A stretch of DNA of 64,000 nt from Holophagae bacterium (lineage in GTDB: Bacteria > Acidobacteriota > Holophagae > Acanthopleuribacterales > Acanthopleuribacteraceae): NCBI GenBank assembly GCA_030429565.1, contig JAUIFE010000003.1, positions 372,001 through 436,000 of the forward strand. Reading direction: 5' to 3'. Under the pieces are notes generated by a model. It searched no databases and was not told the origin of the DNA. It saw nothing but the letters and a program-made list of their open reading frames with translations. This document shows, in pieces, positions 45,283 to 53,994 of the stretch; within the stretch, counting starts at the first letter, position 1, and every line of letters begins with the position of its first letter. Position numbers and translations under genes: made by a program.

Positions 45283-47727
45283 ATGTCGAAACAACACACG
45301 AACTCATCTACAACTGACAAGCACCCGGTGATCTCCGATTCCGCCAAAACCCAGGAATTTATCGGTCGTTATCTCGTCCGCGACTTTATCGGCCAGGGTA
45401 GCATGGGCGCCGTGTTGCTCGGCTTCGATCCGCACCTGCGCCGTGATGTTGCCATCAAGACCATCAACACGCGGCTGACCAAGTACTCGCAGGATCCCAA
45501 CAACTTCCGCCAGCGTTTTGATGTTGAATCTCAGGTTAACAGTCGTTTGAACCACCCCAACATCGTTGGCATCTACGATTTTGGGACCCACAACAGCGAC
45601 CCTTTTCTGGTGATGGAATACATCCCGGGTCGTCCACTTGAGGCGCTTTTCCCTGTTGTCCCCAAAATACCGTTGCGTTCGCGTCTCTTTCTGCTCGAGC
45701 AAATCGCCGCCGGTCTCGATCACGCCCACAGTCAAGGCGTGATTCACCGCGATATTAAGCCCGCCAATATTTTGGTGACTGATCAGTACGAAGCCAAAAT
45801 TGTGGATTTCGGTTTGGCACGCCTCAAAGATTCCAATATCACCACCACCGGCGTCTTTTTAGGCACGCCCAGTTACGCCAGCCCCGAACAAATCACCGGT
45901 ACCAGTGTCTCGGCTGCGTCGGATCTCTTTTCATTTGGCATCATCGCCTACCAATTGCTGTTTGGGAAACGCCCGTTCCCCGGCGACACCTTGAACTCGA
46001 TTTTGTATCACTTGGTTCACAGCCAGCCCGATCTGCTCATTCCGCGTCTCACCCGCGATACCGAGCCGGACGTCATGCAAGCCGCCTTCGACAAAATGCT
46101 TGCCAAAAAGCCCGAGGAACGTTTTTCTTCCGCTGAGTCCTTTGTGGCCGAACTGGTGCGGGGTTTCGGGCACGGCCTCAAAACTTTGCCGATGGCGGAA
46201 GGTCCACTAAGCGGCTACCTGCCCAGCGAGCCTTCGCAAGGTCGGCGTACGCCGCCGCAGACCGTGGAATACGGCGACGGCAGTCACTCTACCGTCACCA
46301 AAACCATTTACCTCAACCCCTACTACGACGAGCCGGGTTGGTTGCTCAAAAACTGGCGTCGGCTTGCAGCCGGTGGCAGTGTGCTGCTGCTGTTGGTGAC
46401 GATTTTGGTCTTGCTGATGAGCGACAATGCCAAGCCCGAGCCCGAAACATCGCCGCCGGTCCAAGTTCTCCAAGAGGAACCGGCTCAGCCCGAACCGCGT
46501 CGCCAAGAACCCGAACCGGTCGACGCGGCTGTGGCCGACACCGATCCCGCCGCCGAGCTCGAACAACAGCAAAACCTCTTTCAAAAGAACTTTTTGACCC
46601 ACATCGATCAAGGCAACTTGGTTCAGGCCGAAATCGCCGCGCTTAAACTTAAAACCCTTGGCGCCGATACCACCACTCATTTTGTGTTGCTCGACGCCCT
46701 GCGTGATTTGGATGCCTCCAAAAAGAAGTCCAACGAGGACTTGGCCCGTAAGCTGACCTTGCAGGTGACCTTCTCCGACGCCCAAAAACGCGGCGACTAC
46801 CGCTTGCTTAAAAAATTGCTCGACGATTACAGTGCCGGCTGGCCCAACGATAAAGTGGTCATTGACGCCTGGTCCGGCGCCGTGGAAACCGCTCGTAAGG
46901 AATACAGCGAGCGCGTTGAAACCATTCACGATAATCTCAAATACGCCGTCGCCAAACACCGGCGCGAAGAAGCGCAGCGTCTGCTTGACGAACTTGCCGA
47001 AACCGACGTTTATTCGCCGCTTGAGATTCAGGTTTACCAGCAAAAAATCAACCGCATTTACATTAACCCCTACGGCATGGTGTTCCTGCGGGTTGAGGGC
47101 GGCACTTTCCGCATGGGCAGTGAGCGCGACCCGCGTCAGGCCGCCAAACATACCGTGACACTCAGTAAACCGTTTATGATGAGTGCCTATGAAATTACCC
47201 AGGCGCAGTACCGCAAGGTGATGGGCCGATCGGCCAATGTTCGGTTCGTCGGTGATCAGCGTCCGGTAGAAAACCTCAGTTACGAGGAAGTGCTCAGCTT
47301 CTTGGACACCCTCAACCAAAAAGAAGAGGGCTACGTTTACCGCCTGCCCACCGAAGCAGAGTGGGAATTTGTGTGTCGGGCCGGCACCGATAGCGAAATT
47401 TACCTGGACGGCGGTGTCACCCTGGCGAGCGCCAACATCAAAGAAGCCGATCTTAAGGAAACCACACCCGTTGGTACTTATGCGCCAAACCCCTGGGGTT
47501 TCTACGATATGTACGGGAATGTTGCCGAATGGTGCCTCGACATTTTCCAGCCTTATCAAGCTGACAAACGCGTCGACCCCATGGTTGCCGGCGAAGGCGC
47601 ACGGGTCATTCGCGGTGGTTCTTTTGATAACAGTGCCGAAGAAATATCGTCGGGCACGCGGGCGCAACGCACGCGTCGGGTTCGCCTGCGCACGGTCGGG
47701 TTCCGCTTGGTGCGCGACCCGCTTTAA
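45283..47727 (+). CDS. Hanks-type Ser/Thr kinase fused to a SUMF1-like (formylglycine-generating enzyme fold) domain
   Basis: The 814-residue protein has a kinase domain (IGQGSMGAVLLG, VAIK, HRDIKPANIL, DFGLAR, GTPSYASPEQ), a membrane helix near 367-385 (AAGGSVLLLLVTILVLLM), a Pro/Glu-rich linker, a helical region and a C-terminal SUMF1-like domain (GGTFRMGSE, LPTEAEWEFVCRAG, YDMYGNVAEWC, VIRGGSF). The cysteine pair used for catalysis by true formylglycine enzymes near the end is absent, so this domain is probably a binding or sensor module outside the membrane. The ATG at 45283 is preferred over the TTG directly before it. Confidence 0.9.
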   Translation: MSKQHTNSSTTDKHPVISDSAKTQEFIGRYLVRDFIGQGSMGAVLLGFDPHLRRDVAIKTINTRLTKYSQDPNNFRQRFDVESQVNSRLNHPNIVGIYDFGTHNSDPFLVMEYIPGRPLEALFPVVPKIPLRSRLFLLEQIAAGLDHAHSQGVIHRDIKPANILVTDQYEAKIVDFGLARLKDSNITTTGVFLGTPSYASPEQITGTSVSAASDLFSFGIIAYQLLFGKRPFPGDTLNSILYHLVHSQPDLLIPRLTRDTEPDVMQAAFDKMLAKKPEERFSSAESFVAELVRGFGHGLKTLPMAEGPLSGYLPSEPSQGRRTPPQTVEYGDGSHSTVTKTIYLNPYYDEPGWLLKNWRRLAAGGSVLLLLVTILVLLMSDNAKPEPETSPPVQVLQEEPAQPEPRRQEPEPVDAAVADTDPAAELEQQQNLFQKNFLTHIDQGNLVQAEIAALKLKTLGADTTTHFVLLDALRDLDASKKKSNEDLARKLTLQVTFSDAQKRGDYRLLKKLLDDYSAGWPNDKVVIDAWSGAVETARKEYSERVETIHDNLKYAVAKHRREEAQRLLDELAETDVYSPLEIQVYQQKINRIYINPYGMVFLRVEGGTFRMGSERDPRQAAKHTVTLSKPFMMSAYEITQAQYRKVMGRSANVRFVGDQRPVENLSYEEVLSFLDTLNQKEEGYVYRLPTEAEWEFVCRAGTDSEIYLDGGVTLASANIKEADLKETTPVGTYAPNPWGFYDMYGNVAEWCLDIFQPYQADKRVDPMVAGEGARVIRGGSFDNSAEEISSGTRAQRTRRVRLRTVGFRLVRDPL

Positions 47728-48542
47728 GACAGCCCCATTTCCAGATCGTCGTAGTGGTCCTGACCGACCTTGCTGAGGGTGATAGTGGCGTTGCCGCGAT
47801 CCCAAGCCGTGATCTGCCAATCCAGAAGCTGATCGTCACCGCGTGGGAAGGGGACCGCGCTGCCGCGGGCTGTCGCCTGCGGTTGCCGATTCAGCCAGTG
47901 GGCGAGCTGCGCGACTTGGGTCTCGCTGAGGTGCGGTGCCGCCAGATTGAGGTGCAAGGCCGCGTAGGGAAAGCTTTGGATCGTAACCTGGCGCCAATAG
48001 GTGCGGTAGCCAGGTGGCGTGTGGGGAAAACGGGCCAGGCGTTCGGCTGCCGTGTCCAGGTGTTCCATGATCGTTTCGCGGCGGCAGTGCAGTTGATGTT
48101 TGACTTGGCGCCAAGCAGCGAAGACCGGTTTAACGGCGAGGTCCCAGGCTGCGAGAGTGACCGCGTTGTTTTGCATGAGAATGTCGTAACGCACGCTCGC
48201 TAATTGGGCGAACCAGTGGCGTACATACCAGGCGCCGTTGAAGTTGGCGACGAATTCATGAAAATTCTGCGAAGGGTCGCGTTCACTGTCACGGAAGTGG
48301 GTGACGTGTTGCATTAGCAGCACGAAAAACGAGGTGGGTCCTTGCCGGCGCGTTGATGCTTCCCAGGGCGGTAAGAAGTGGACCGGATAAACCAAGTCGC
48401 TGTCCGGCAGCATGTCGTGGTAGTGGAGGAAGAGGTCGCGTAGCGGGATGTGCGGGCGTGGTTGAGCCAAATGCCGCCCCAACTGCTCGGGGTTCTGAGC
48501 CAAAAAGGTCGAAAACAAACAAGAACGGGGTTCGTGCCACAT
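47724..48542 (-). CDS. Uncharacterised 272-residue protein
   Basis: The predicted soluble protein starts MWHEPRSCLFSTFLAQNPEQ and is rich in Trp, His and Gln, with no signal peptide or recognised motif. The start at 48542 is preferred because GAGG lies just upstream and the upstream frame becomes low-quality. Its stop overlaps the kinase stop by four bases in convergent orientation. The 675-base region upstream holds no other supported gene. A role cannot be assigned. Confidence 0.65.
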   Translation of the reverse strand: MWHEPRSCLFSTFLAQNPEQLGRHLAQPRPHIPLRDLFLHYHDMLPDSDLVYPVHFLPPWEASTRRQGPTSFFVLLMQHVTHFRDSERDPSQNFHEFVANFNGAWYVRHWFAQLASVRYDILMQNNAVTLAAWDLAVKPVFAAWRQVKHQLHCRRETIMEHLDTAAERLARFPHTPPGYRTYWRQVTIQSFPYAALHLNLAAPHLSETQVAQLAHWLNRQPQATARGSAVPFPRGDDQLLDWQITAWDRGNATITLSKVGQDHYDDLEMGLS

Positions 48543-48983
48543 AGAAGAGCCTCGATTGGGAATGGGAAGCCAAAAAGGCGAGAACCAGGTTGGAGAATCG
48601 ACGCGGGAGACGTGTCGAACCTGATCCTTGCCCGTTGCGGGCCGAAGCCCTGGCGCAAGAACCAACGCGGGAACGCGGTCCTTGCCGATGTGTCGGCTTT
48701 TCCGAAAATAGGAGAATGGTCTTGTGGTGGAAAAGCAATGGGAGACGATGATGAACAAAACATCGATTAAAAATGGGCGATCTATGAAACGCTGATCGCG
48801 TGGCGTCCCGTCACGAAGTGAGTATGCAGGTAATATGCCAGGTAAAAAAGACGACTTGGTGGCGGCAAAAGGTGCGTTTTTCGCTTGCGTTTGCGCATTG
48901 TGCCGCAGGCTGCTTGGGCAATCGACCTTCATTTCGGCCGCGGTTTTTCGATTGGGTGCTTGCCGGCGGAAGTGTCACTCATT

Positions 48984-49020
48984 GAGTTACACCCTGTAAC
49001 TCGCTCAGTTACACCCTGGC
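48984..49020 (+). promoter_or_regulatory. Palindrome with repeated half-site upstream of 49219 gene
   Basis: GAGTTAC-accct-GTAACTC (48984-49002) is a perfect seven-bp dyad, and cagttacaccctg recurs from 49006. This looks like a regulator binding site with a third half-site. The bound protein is unknown. Confidence 0.4.
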
Positions 49021-49218
49021 TCAATCGCCGTGTTTGGCTCGGGGTTTGCTTCTCTGAGTGATACCCGTCCTGTTCTGTTTCGATGTTGCCGGATTGGTCG
49101 CTTGCCCGTTTGATGCGATTTTGCCCGGCTTTGTCCTGTTTCCTTATCTGAGTAATAAAAGACCTTACTTTTTAGGTTTATGAGGTTTTGCTTCGTACAG
49201 GCCGCTGGAGGTGTGTTT

Positions 49219-51276
49219 GTGGATCGATGGGTTTTTGGTTTTGCGTTTGGGTTGGCGTGGGTGACCGCCGTGTTTGGCGCCGACATTGATACCAGTGTTT
49301 TGGATGTGGCCGTTAACGGTCGTTGCGAACGCGCGGGTTTGGTTCAGCTACGGCTGACCGGTGATGATTTTGCCGGAGCCGCACCCGACGCGCCGATTTA
49401 TTTGCGGGTCGCCTTTGATCACGGTGCCCGCTTACGTGAAAGTTTGGTTGATCCGTTGCGTGGTGACGCACCGATTGAGGTGCCGGTTAACCTGGTGCGC
49501 AGCGGCGATTTTGAAGGTTCGCTTAATCTGGCGCCCGATGCGATCGAGGTCGTACGCTGGCGTGCTGGTGAACCCCAGCTTTGGTTGGCGATCCGACAAG
49601 CGACATCGACCTGGCTGACGACGCCTTCTGGTTTCAGCGCGCCGACGCCCGATTTGGCCGTTATTCTGGCTGTCGGTCGCAGCCACCAAGATATTGCCGC
49701 CGCGGCCGCCGGCGTCGACACGCGACATTGGCCGCAGCAAAAAGGTCGGGCCGTGGCGCTCGATTTGAAATTGGATCTATCGACGAGTTCGTTGGTGGCC
49801 GCGCCTGCGCCGCCGGAACTGTCATTGCTCAATGCCGACGTGCAGTGGTTTGACGCCACCACTCGAGGTGTGGAAAGTGCCGCTGAGGTAGCCGATATTC
49901 AATTGGGCGAACCCTTGGCCGTGTTGTTTGCGGTCGACCATCCCGTCGCCCGTGCCGTGGAAGCGCCTGCCGCCGATCTGGTTGTTTGGGGTGCGGTTCC
50001 CAAGTGGGACTGTGACCAAGGGCGACGGCCGCTGACCGCGCTGAGCGTGGCCGTGCAAAGTAACCTTTTCGCCGGGGCGAGTGGGCAGGCGCCACTCTAT
50101 TTACGGCTTCAGTTACCGGCGGGAACCAGCTTGGCCCATACGCGTGTCGCCGCCGGCGAGGGAAACATGCCGGTCTTACTGCCCTTGTGGACGCCGCGCG
50201 ACGCGGCGGATACGCCCGTGATGAACGCCGCCGCTGATGCACTGCAAATAGTGCGTTATCAAGCCGGCGAAGATGCGATTTGGTTGCGCATCAATCAGAG
50301 CAGTGACCAATGGTTGCGTGATGAAACCAATACCTTTGGCCCATCACCCTCGCAGCCGGTTTATTTTCAGTTGGGTGGCGCGGTTGCCCAGGCGCGTGCA
50401 TTCCTTCAACCGCTTTACGCCGCGTCACGCGCCAATTTGCCCGCGCCTTGCCGGGCTCATGATGCCGGTGACGCGGATGCGGCCGTCTCCACGCGGTTGG
50501 TGGTCGACCTGGCGCCGGTTCCCGAAGCGCACGATGCGTTGTTCGGTTGGACGCTGTTTGATGCAAGCACCGGTGACGTCGCCCTGGCTGAATCCGCCGA
50601 TGGGATTCAGTTCGGTCAAAGTCAAAGGGTAACCCTTTCCGGAGACACACGCGCCGCCTTTTTGACACCGGCCGCGGGGGCGGTCGGACCGCAATTGGTC
50701 GGCGAGGTTGCTGCGGTGGCAGTCCAAGAGGTTGAGGCCGATTTGGGGCGTTTGGGTTTGCGTTTCGAAGGCGATTGGTTCGATGGTGGAACAACGCGTT
50801 GGACGATTCGGCTCCCGCAAGGCGCGGTTTTAAGCGAGACCTGGGTTGCGCCAGGTGCACCCCCTCTCGTGGTCACACCCGCCTTGGCCGCCGATGCCGA
50901 TTGTGACCTGCAGGTGGTGGCCGGGCCCATGGCGGCAAGCATCACCCGCTGGGTGGCCGGCGAGGACCACATCGTGTTAACCCTCGCTGAGCCGACGGCT
51001 GAATGGCTGCTGGAAGACGGTCGCCTGCGCGCCCCCGACCGCGCCGATCCGGTCACCCTGTGGTTGGGCGAAAGTGAAGCGGCCGCACGTGCGCGCCGTG
51101 ACGCGCGCTGGGTTTATTGTCGCCGGACGACCGCCGCCAAACGGGCATTGGCCGTGCCCTTTCGCGTGACACTCGACGACGCCCTGCTGGGGCTCGATAC
51201 CTACTTGGCGGTCGAGCTACTCGACGCGGACGGCATTTCACGGGCGCGCATCGATCTCGGTTACCGCGATGAATAA
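49219..51276 (+). CDS. Secreted protein with three internal repeats, function unknown
   Basis: The product of about 685 residues has a signal peptide (WVFGFAFGLAWVTAVFGA). GTG at 49219 is chosen because GGAGG lies seven bases before it; an ATG at 49180 is possible. Three domains of about 150-220 residues share one pattern: a G-D-F/W-F-like strand with YLRV or TIRLP, a DAIEVVRW/DALQIVRY/AASITRW segment, a G-E-D/P-x-I/L-W-L strand and ST/DQ/AE-WL. Each ends in a PVYFQLG/PVTLWLG-like strand. This suggests three copies of a beta-rich binding domain. It converges with the HD-GYP gene, stops three bases apart. Confidence 0.75.
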   Translation: MDRWVFGFAFGLAWVTAVFGADIDTSVLDVAVNGRCERAGLVQLRLTGDDFAGAAPDAPIYLRVAFDHGARLRESLVDPLRGDAPIEVPVNLVRSGDFEGSLNLAPDAIEVVRWRAGEPQLWLAIRQATSTWLTTPSGFSAPTPDLAVILAVGRSHQDIAAAAAGVDTRHWPQQKGRAVALDLKLDLSTSSLVAAPAPPELSLLNADVQWFDATTRGVESAAEVADIQLGEPLAVLFAVDHPVARAVEAPAADLVVWGAVPKWDCDQGRRPLTALSVAVQSNLFAGASGQAPLYLRLQLPAGTSLAHTRVAAGEGNMPVLLPLWTPRDAADTPVMNAAADALQIVRYQAGEDAIWLRINQSSDQWLRDETNTFGPSPSQPVYFQLGGAVAQARAFLQPLYAASRANLPAPCRAHDAGDADAAVSTRLVVDLAPVPEAHDALFGWTLFDASTGDVALAESADGIQFGQSQRVTLSGDTRAAFLTPAAGAVGPQLVGEVAAVAVQEVEADLGRLGLRFEGDWFDGGTTRWTIRLPQGAVLSETWVAPGAPPLVVTPALAADADCDLQVVAGPMAASITRWVAGEDHIVLTLAEPTAEWLLEDGRLRAPDRADPVTLWLGESEAAARARRDARWVYCRRTTAAKRALAVPFRVTLDDALLGLDTYLAVELLDADGISRARIDLGYRDE

Positions 51277-51279
51277 CGT

Positions 51280-53244
51280 CTAGCCACGTGGGATCAGGTG
51301 TTCCAGGCGCGGGATTGCCGCTGTTTTAAAAATTTCGACCAAGTCCCTGTCCAGTTCGCCGCGATCCGCTTGCGCCAGCAGCAGGCGGGTCGTGTCCTCA
51401 ATCGCGAGCGGGTCGCAATAGGGGCGGTCCCAGGCGGTGGCCGCGTCGAAAATATCGGCAATTGTCAGGATACGCACGCGTACCGGGATTTCGTCCGATT
51501 CGAGCCCGCGCGGGTAGCCGCTGCCGTCGAGTTTTTCGTGGTGGGCGCCCGCGATTTCAGGTACTTTGCGCAAGTCACAGTTCCAGGGGATGCGCAGGAG
51601 AATTTCCTCGCTGCGTGAGACGTGCGAACGCATGTCTTCCCATTCACGGGCGGTGAGCGTGCCGTTGGGTGTGGTTAGGTGGTCGACTTCCTCGGCCGTG
51701 AGGAAATCCATGGTTTTACCGTTGGCGAGGGCGATGCGTTGCCCGCCGATGCGGCGCACCGTCGCCATGTCCTCAAGTGTGAGTTTCCACTTGCCGCTGA
51801 TTTCGCGCAGGAAGGCCAAATCGGTTTCGAGTTGTTTGGTAAAAGCGCGCACACGCATGTCGATTTGGGTGTAGATCTCGGGATCGGGCGGCATTGATTG
51901 GGCCAGTGAGTCGCGCACGAGGTCTTCGAGCAAGTTTTGTCGGTAAATACTGCGAATGTAGTCGAAGCGTTGTGCCACCAGTGCCATGTGATCTTCGACG
52001 AGGCGTTCACTTTTGCTGAGCACGCCTTCGCGCACGCCGACTTTACCGAAATCGTGCAGCAGCGCGGCATAACGCAGTTCGGTAAGTTCACCGGATGTAA
52101 AGCGCAGCTTGGCATAGGGTCCGGTGCGAATTTGGTCGACCGCTTCGGCCAAAGCGAGGCTGTACTTGGCGACGCGTTCGGAGTGCCCGGCCGTGACTGG
52201 GTCGCGCGCTTCGATGGCAAACACCGAAGCTTCGACAAACCCTTCGAACATGCGGTAGATGTCCTCGGTCAGTTTGGCGCGTTCGATGGCAAAGGCAACG
52301 TTGCTGGCGAGAATGCACAAAAGGTTTAAATCGTTGCGGTTAAAGCGCGAGTTACTTTGGCGCGTGTCGAGCATTATGACGCCGAGCATATCGCTCTGAC
52401 CGATTAGCGGCGCGCACATGCAGGACGAAATATCGGCTTGAACGATGGACTCGGAGAGTTCGTCTTCGCCCATGCCTTCTTCGCCTCGGAAAAACAGCAC
52501 TGTTTCGCCGGTTTGCACGACGCGTTCCAGCATGCTGCGGCTCATTTTTACTTCACGGCGGCTGCTGGGATCGAGGTCGCGCGTACGCACGAGGATTGGT
52601 TGCAGACCGCGCTGTTCGTGGCGCAGACTAATCGAAAACAAGTTGGCTTCAGCAAAGGATTTAAAGGCGGCTTCGCAGACCAATTCGAGAATTTTGTCGA
52701 GGTGGCTGAGGCCGTTGAGGCGATTGGCCAGGTTGAAGAGGATCTTGAGACGCCCGTCCTTGGCGCTGAACTCTTGCGAAAGCGCTTCGCGCGGCTTGGC
52801 CGACGCCATGAATTGGTCGGCCGAGGCTTGGGTCAGGGTGAACCCGCTGGCGCCCGCTTCTTGTTCACTGTGAAACACGCGCTGAACTTCGAAATGGATC
52901 GAGCTGGCGCCGAGCCGAATCGTGCCGCTGTCGCTGAGCAGCAACGACAGTTTTTTACCGTCGCGGTGCAGTTGCGCTTGGTGCCCGCCGGTATCGACCA
53001 AGGTGCCGTGACTGCTGTTGAGGTCCTTAAACCAAAAGCCGTCTTCACTGCGCAGAAACACGCCGTGGTTGCCGGAGACGTAGAGATCGCGAATGGTGAA
53101 ATCATTGTGTGCGGCGCGACCGAGCGTGATGCGCGGTTGGTCGAAGCGGGTCGACTTACCGTAGTCGGGCCCACTTTCCACCGTCAGCACAAGCACCGGC
53201 CGATTCATCAGCGTGGCCGTGGATGGAAGGGATTGTTGCGTCAC
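51280..53244 (-). CDS. FHA-GAF-HD-GYP protein (candidate cyclic-di-GMP phosphodiesterase)
   Basis: The 654-residue protein has an FHA domain (ITLGRAAHND, VSGNHGVF, SSHGTLVD) for phosphothreonine binding, a GAF domain at about 160-325, and an HD-GYP domain with GHSERV, HDFGKVG and HHEKLDGSGYP. HD-GYP enzymes break down c-di-GMP, and these motifs are intact. The FHA domain may couple it to Hanks kinases. GTG at 53244 has GGTGGAG six bases upstream and is preferred over a GTG at 53256. An insert of about 100 residues lies between the HD and GYP parts. Confidence 0.9.
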   Translation of the reverse strand: MTQQSLPSTATLMNRPVLVLTVESGPDYGKSTRFDQPRITLGRAAHNDFTIRDLYVSGNHGVFLRSEDGFWFKDLNSSHGTLVDTGGHQAQLHRDGKKLSLLLSDSGTIRLGASSIHFEVQRVFHSEQEAGASGFTLTQASADQFMASAKPREALSQEFSAKDGRLKILFNLANRLNGLSHLDKILELVCEAAFKSFAEANLFSISLRHEQRGLQPILVRTRDLDPSSRREVKMSRSMLERVVQTGETVLFFRGEEGMGEDELSESIVQADISSCMCAPLIGQSDMLGVIMLDTRQSNSRFNRNDLNLLCILASNVAFAIERAKLTEDIYRMFEGFVEASVFAIEARDPVTAGHSERVAKYSLALAEAVDQIRTGPYAKLRFTSGELTELRYAALLHDFGKVGVREGVLSKSERLVEDHMALVAQRFDYIRSIYRQNLLEDLVRDSLAQSMPPDPEIYTQIDMRVRAFTKQLETDLAFLREISGKWKLTLEDMATVRRIGGQRIALANGKTMDFLTAEEVDHLTTPNGTLTAREWEDMRSHVSRSEEILLRIPWNCDLRKVPEIAGAHHEKLDGSGYPRGLESDEIPVRVRILTIADIFDAATAWDRPYCDPLAIEDTTRLLLAQADRGELDRDLVEIFKTAAIPRLEHLIPRG

Positions 53245-53309
53245 AGAGGACTCCACCGCGTCTTGGATCCAGAGAACTCCTTCATTGTACCTAAAATAAA
53301 TGTAAGAAA

Positions 53310-53389
53310 GTCAAATTTGGGCGGCGGCTTGGGGTGGATCACCGTTGTGGTCAAATTTGGGCGGCGGCTTGGGGTGGATCACCGTTGTG
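53310..53389. repeat. Perfect 40-bp tandem duplication
   Basis: Bases 53310-53349 and 53350-53389 are identical, and the next four bases begin a third copy (gtca). It lies 66 bases upstream of the HD-GYP start. Confidence 0.95.
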
Positions 53390-53584
53390 GTCATGTTTGA
53401 GCAGAGTCGGTTGCCTGCTCTTCCGTTCTTTGGCGATTTTTAGATAGCCCTTTCCCGTTCTGGCAATCCAGCTCTTGCCGGTTGGAAGCCAGTCGACATC
53501 AAATGGCTTTCTGATCTTTGGGATGGGTGTGCCCGTCTTGTCGTAGCGAAAAGAAAAGGGGGGCTTCGACCGAAACAAAACCAT
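53351..53584 (-). CDS. Possible small protein, 77 residues
   Basis: The frame starts MVLFRSKPPFSFRYDKTG and is basic, with a plausible KPFDVDWLPTGKSWIARTGK core, ending inside the 40-bp duplication. No clear ribosome site or similarity. It lies just downstream of repeat copy C and could be part of the same decayed segment. Confidence 0.3.
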   Translation of the reverse strand: MVLFRSKPPFSFRYDKTGTPIPKIRKPFDVDWLPTGKSWIARTGKGYLKIAKERKSRQPTLLKHDHNGDPPQAAAQI

Positions 53585-53610
53585 CGAGGTCCTTACCTAA
53601 ACCAAGTGTT

Positions 53611-53777
53611 TCTTGGCGGCGAAATTGCGCGATCTGTTGGGCTGCAACATCTCGTGAAAATGCTCGCCGTGTTTGCCGGTGCGCGACCCGATCCGCTTTT
53701 TTCAAAACGTTTCGCACTAAATGTGATGCGTCCTGCGTCAAAATTTGGCGAATTCATCCACTCGAACCGCTCCGTTT
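53611..53777 (-). repeat. Dispersed intergenic repeat, copy C
   Basis: The clearest copy: cttggcggcg (53612), tctgttggg and tgcaacatctcgtgaaaatg (53643-53662), and cgaaccgctccgttt (53763-53777). Minus-strand frame EHFHEMLQPNRSRNFAAKKH ends at a stop, while the upstream match to copy B (TERFEW versus TERFGW) is in another frame. A shift therefore separates the two parts, as in a pseudogene. Confidence 0.65.
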
Positions 53778-53994
53778 AGGCGTTAACCCCGCTTGGCAAA
53801 GAAAAAGATCCTGCGCCCCGATTGCCGAAGGGGCGCAACAGCCCAATTTGATCCGAGTCGTGATGCAATAGGTGTTCATTAAATAGGTGTTCATTAAAAT
53901 CGAGCTCGTAAAAGTACCCTTTGTCGCCTTTAGCAAAGTATCTTGGGGAAAGCGGTTCGTAAAGGTCAATCGAGCCTATTTTAGGGTTGGCCAA
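53776..53994 (-). pseudogene. Possible decayed coding remnant with 15-bp tandem duplication
   Basis: A 72-codon frame reads IGSIDLYEPLSPRYFAKGDK and on, then stops directly upstream of copy C in the same frame as TERFEW. 53867-53881 and 53882-53896 are identical 15-base units, giving an in-frame NEHLF/NEHLL repeat. Codons use more A/T at third positions than neighbouring genes. Coding status is doubtful. Confidence 0.3.

Noticed and set aside
46207-47820. 537-codon open frame antisense to the kinase-SUMF1 gene
   Set aside because: It is a codon-bias shadow of a gene with strong domain evidence, has no ribosome site and no similarity of its own.
53310-53389. Reading the 40-bp tandem units as a CRISPR-like array
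   Set aside because: The units abut directly with no spacer, so this is a simple tandem duplication.
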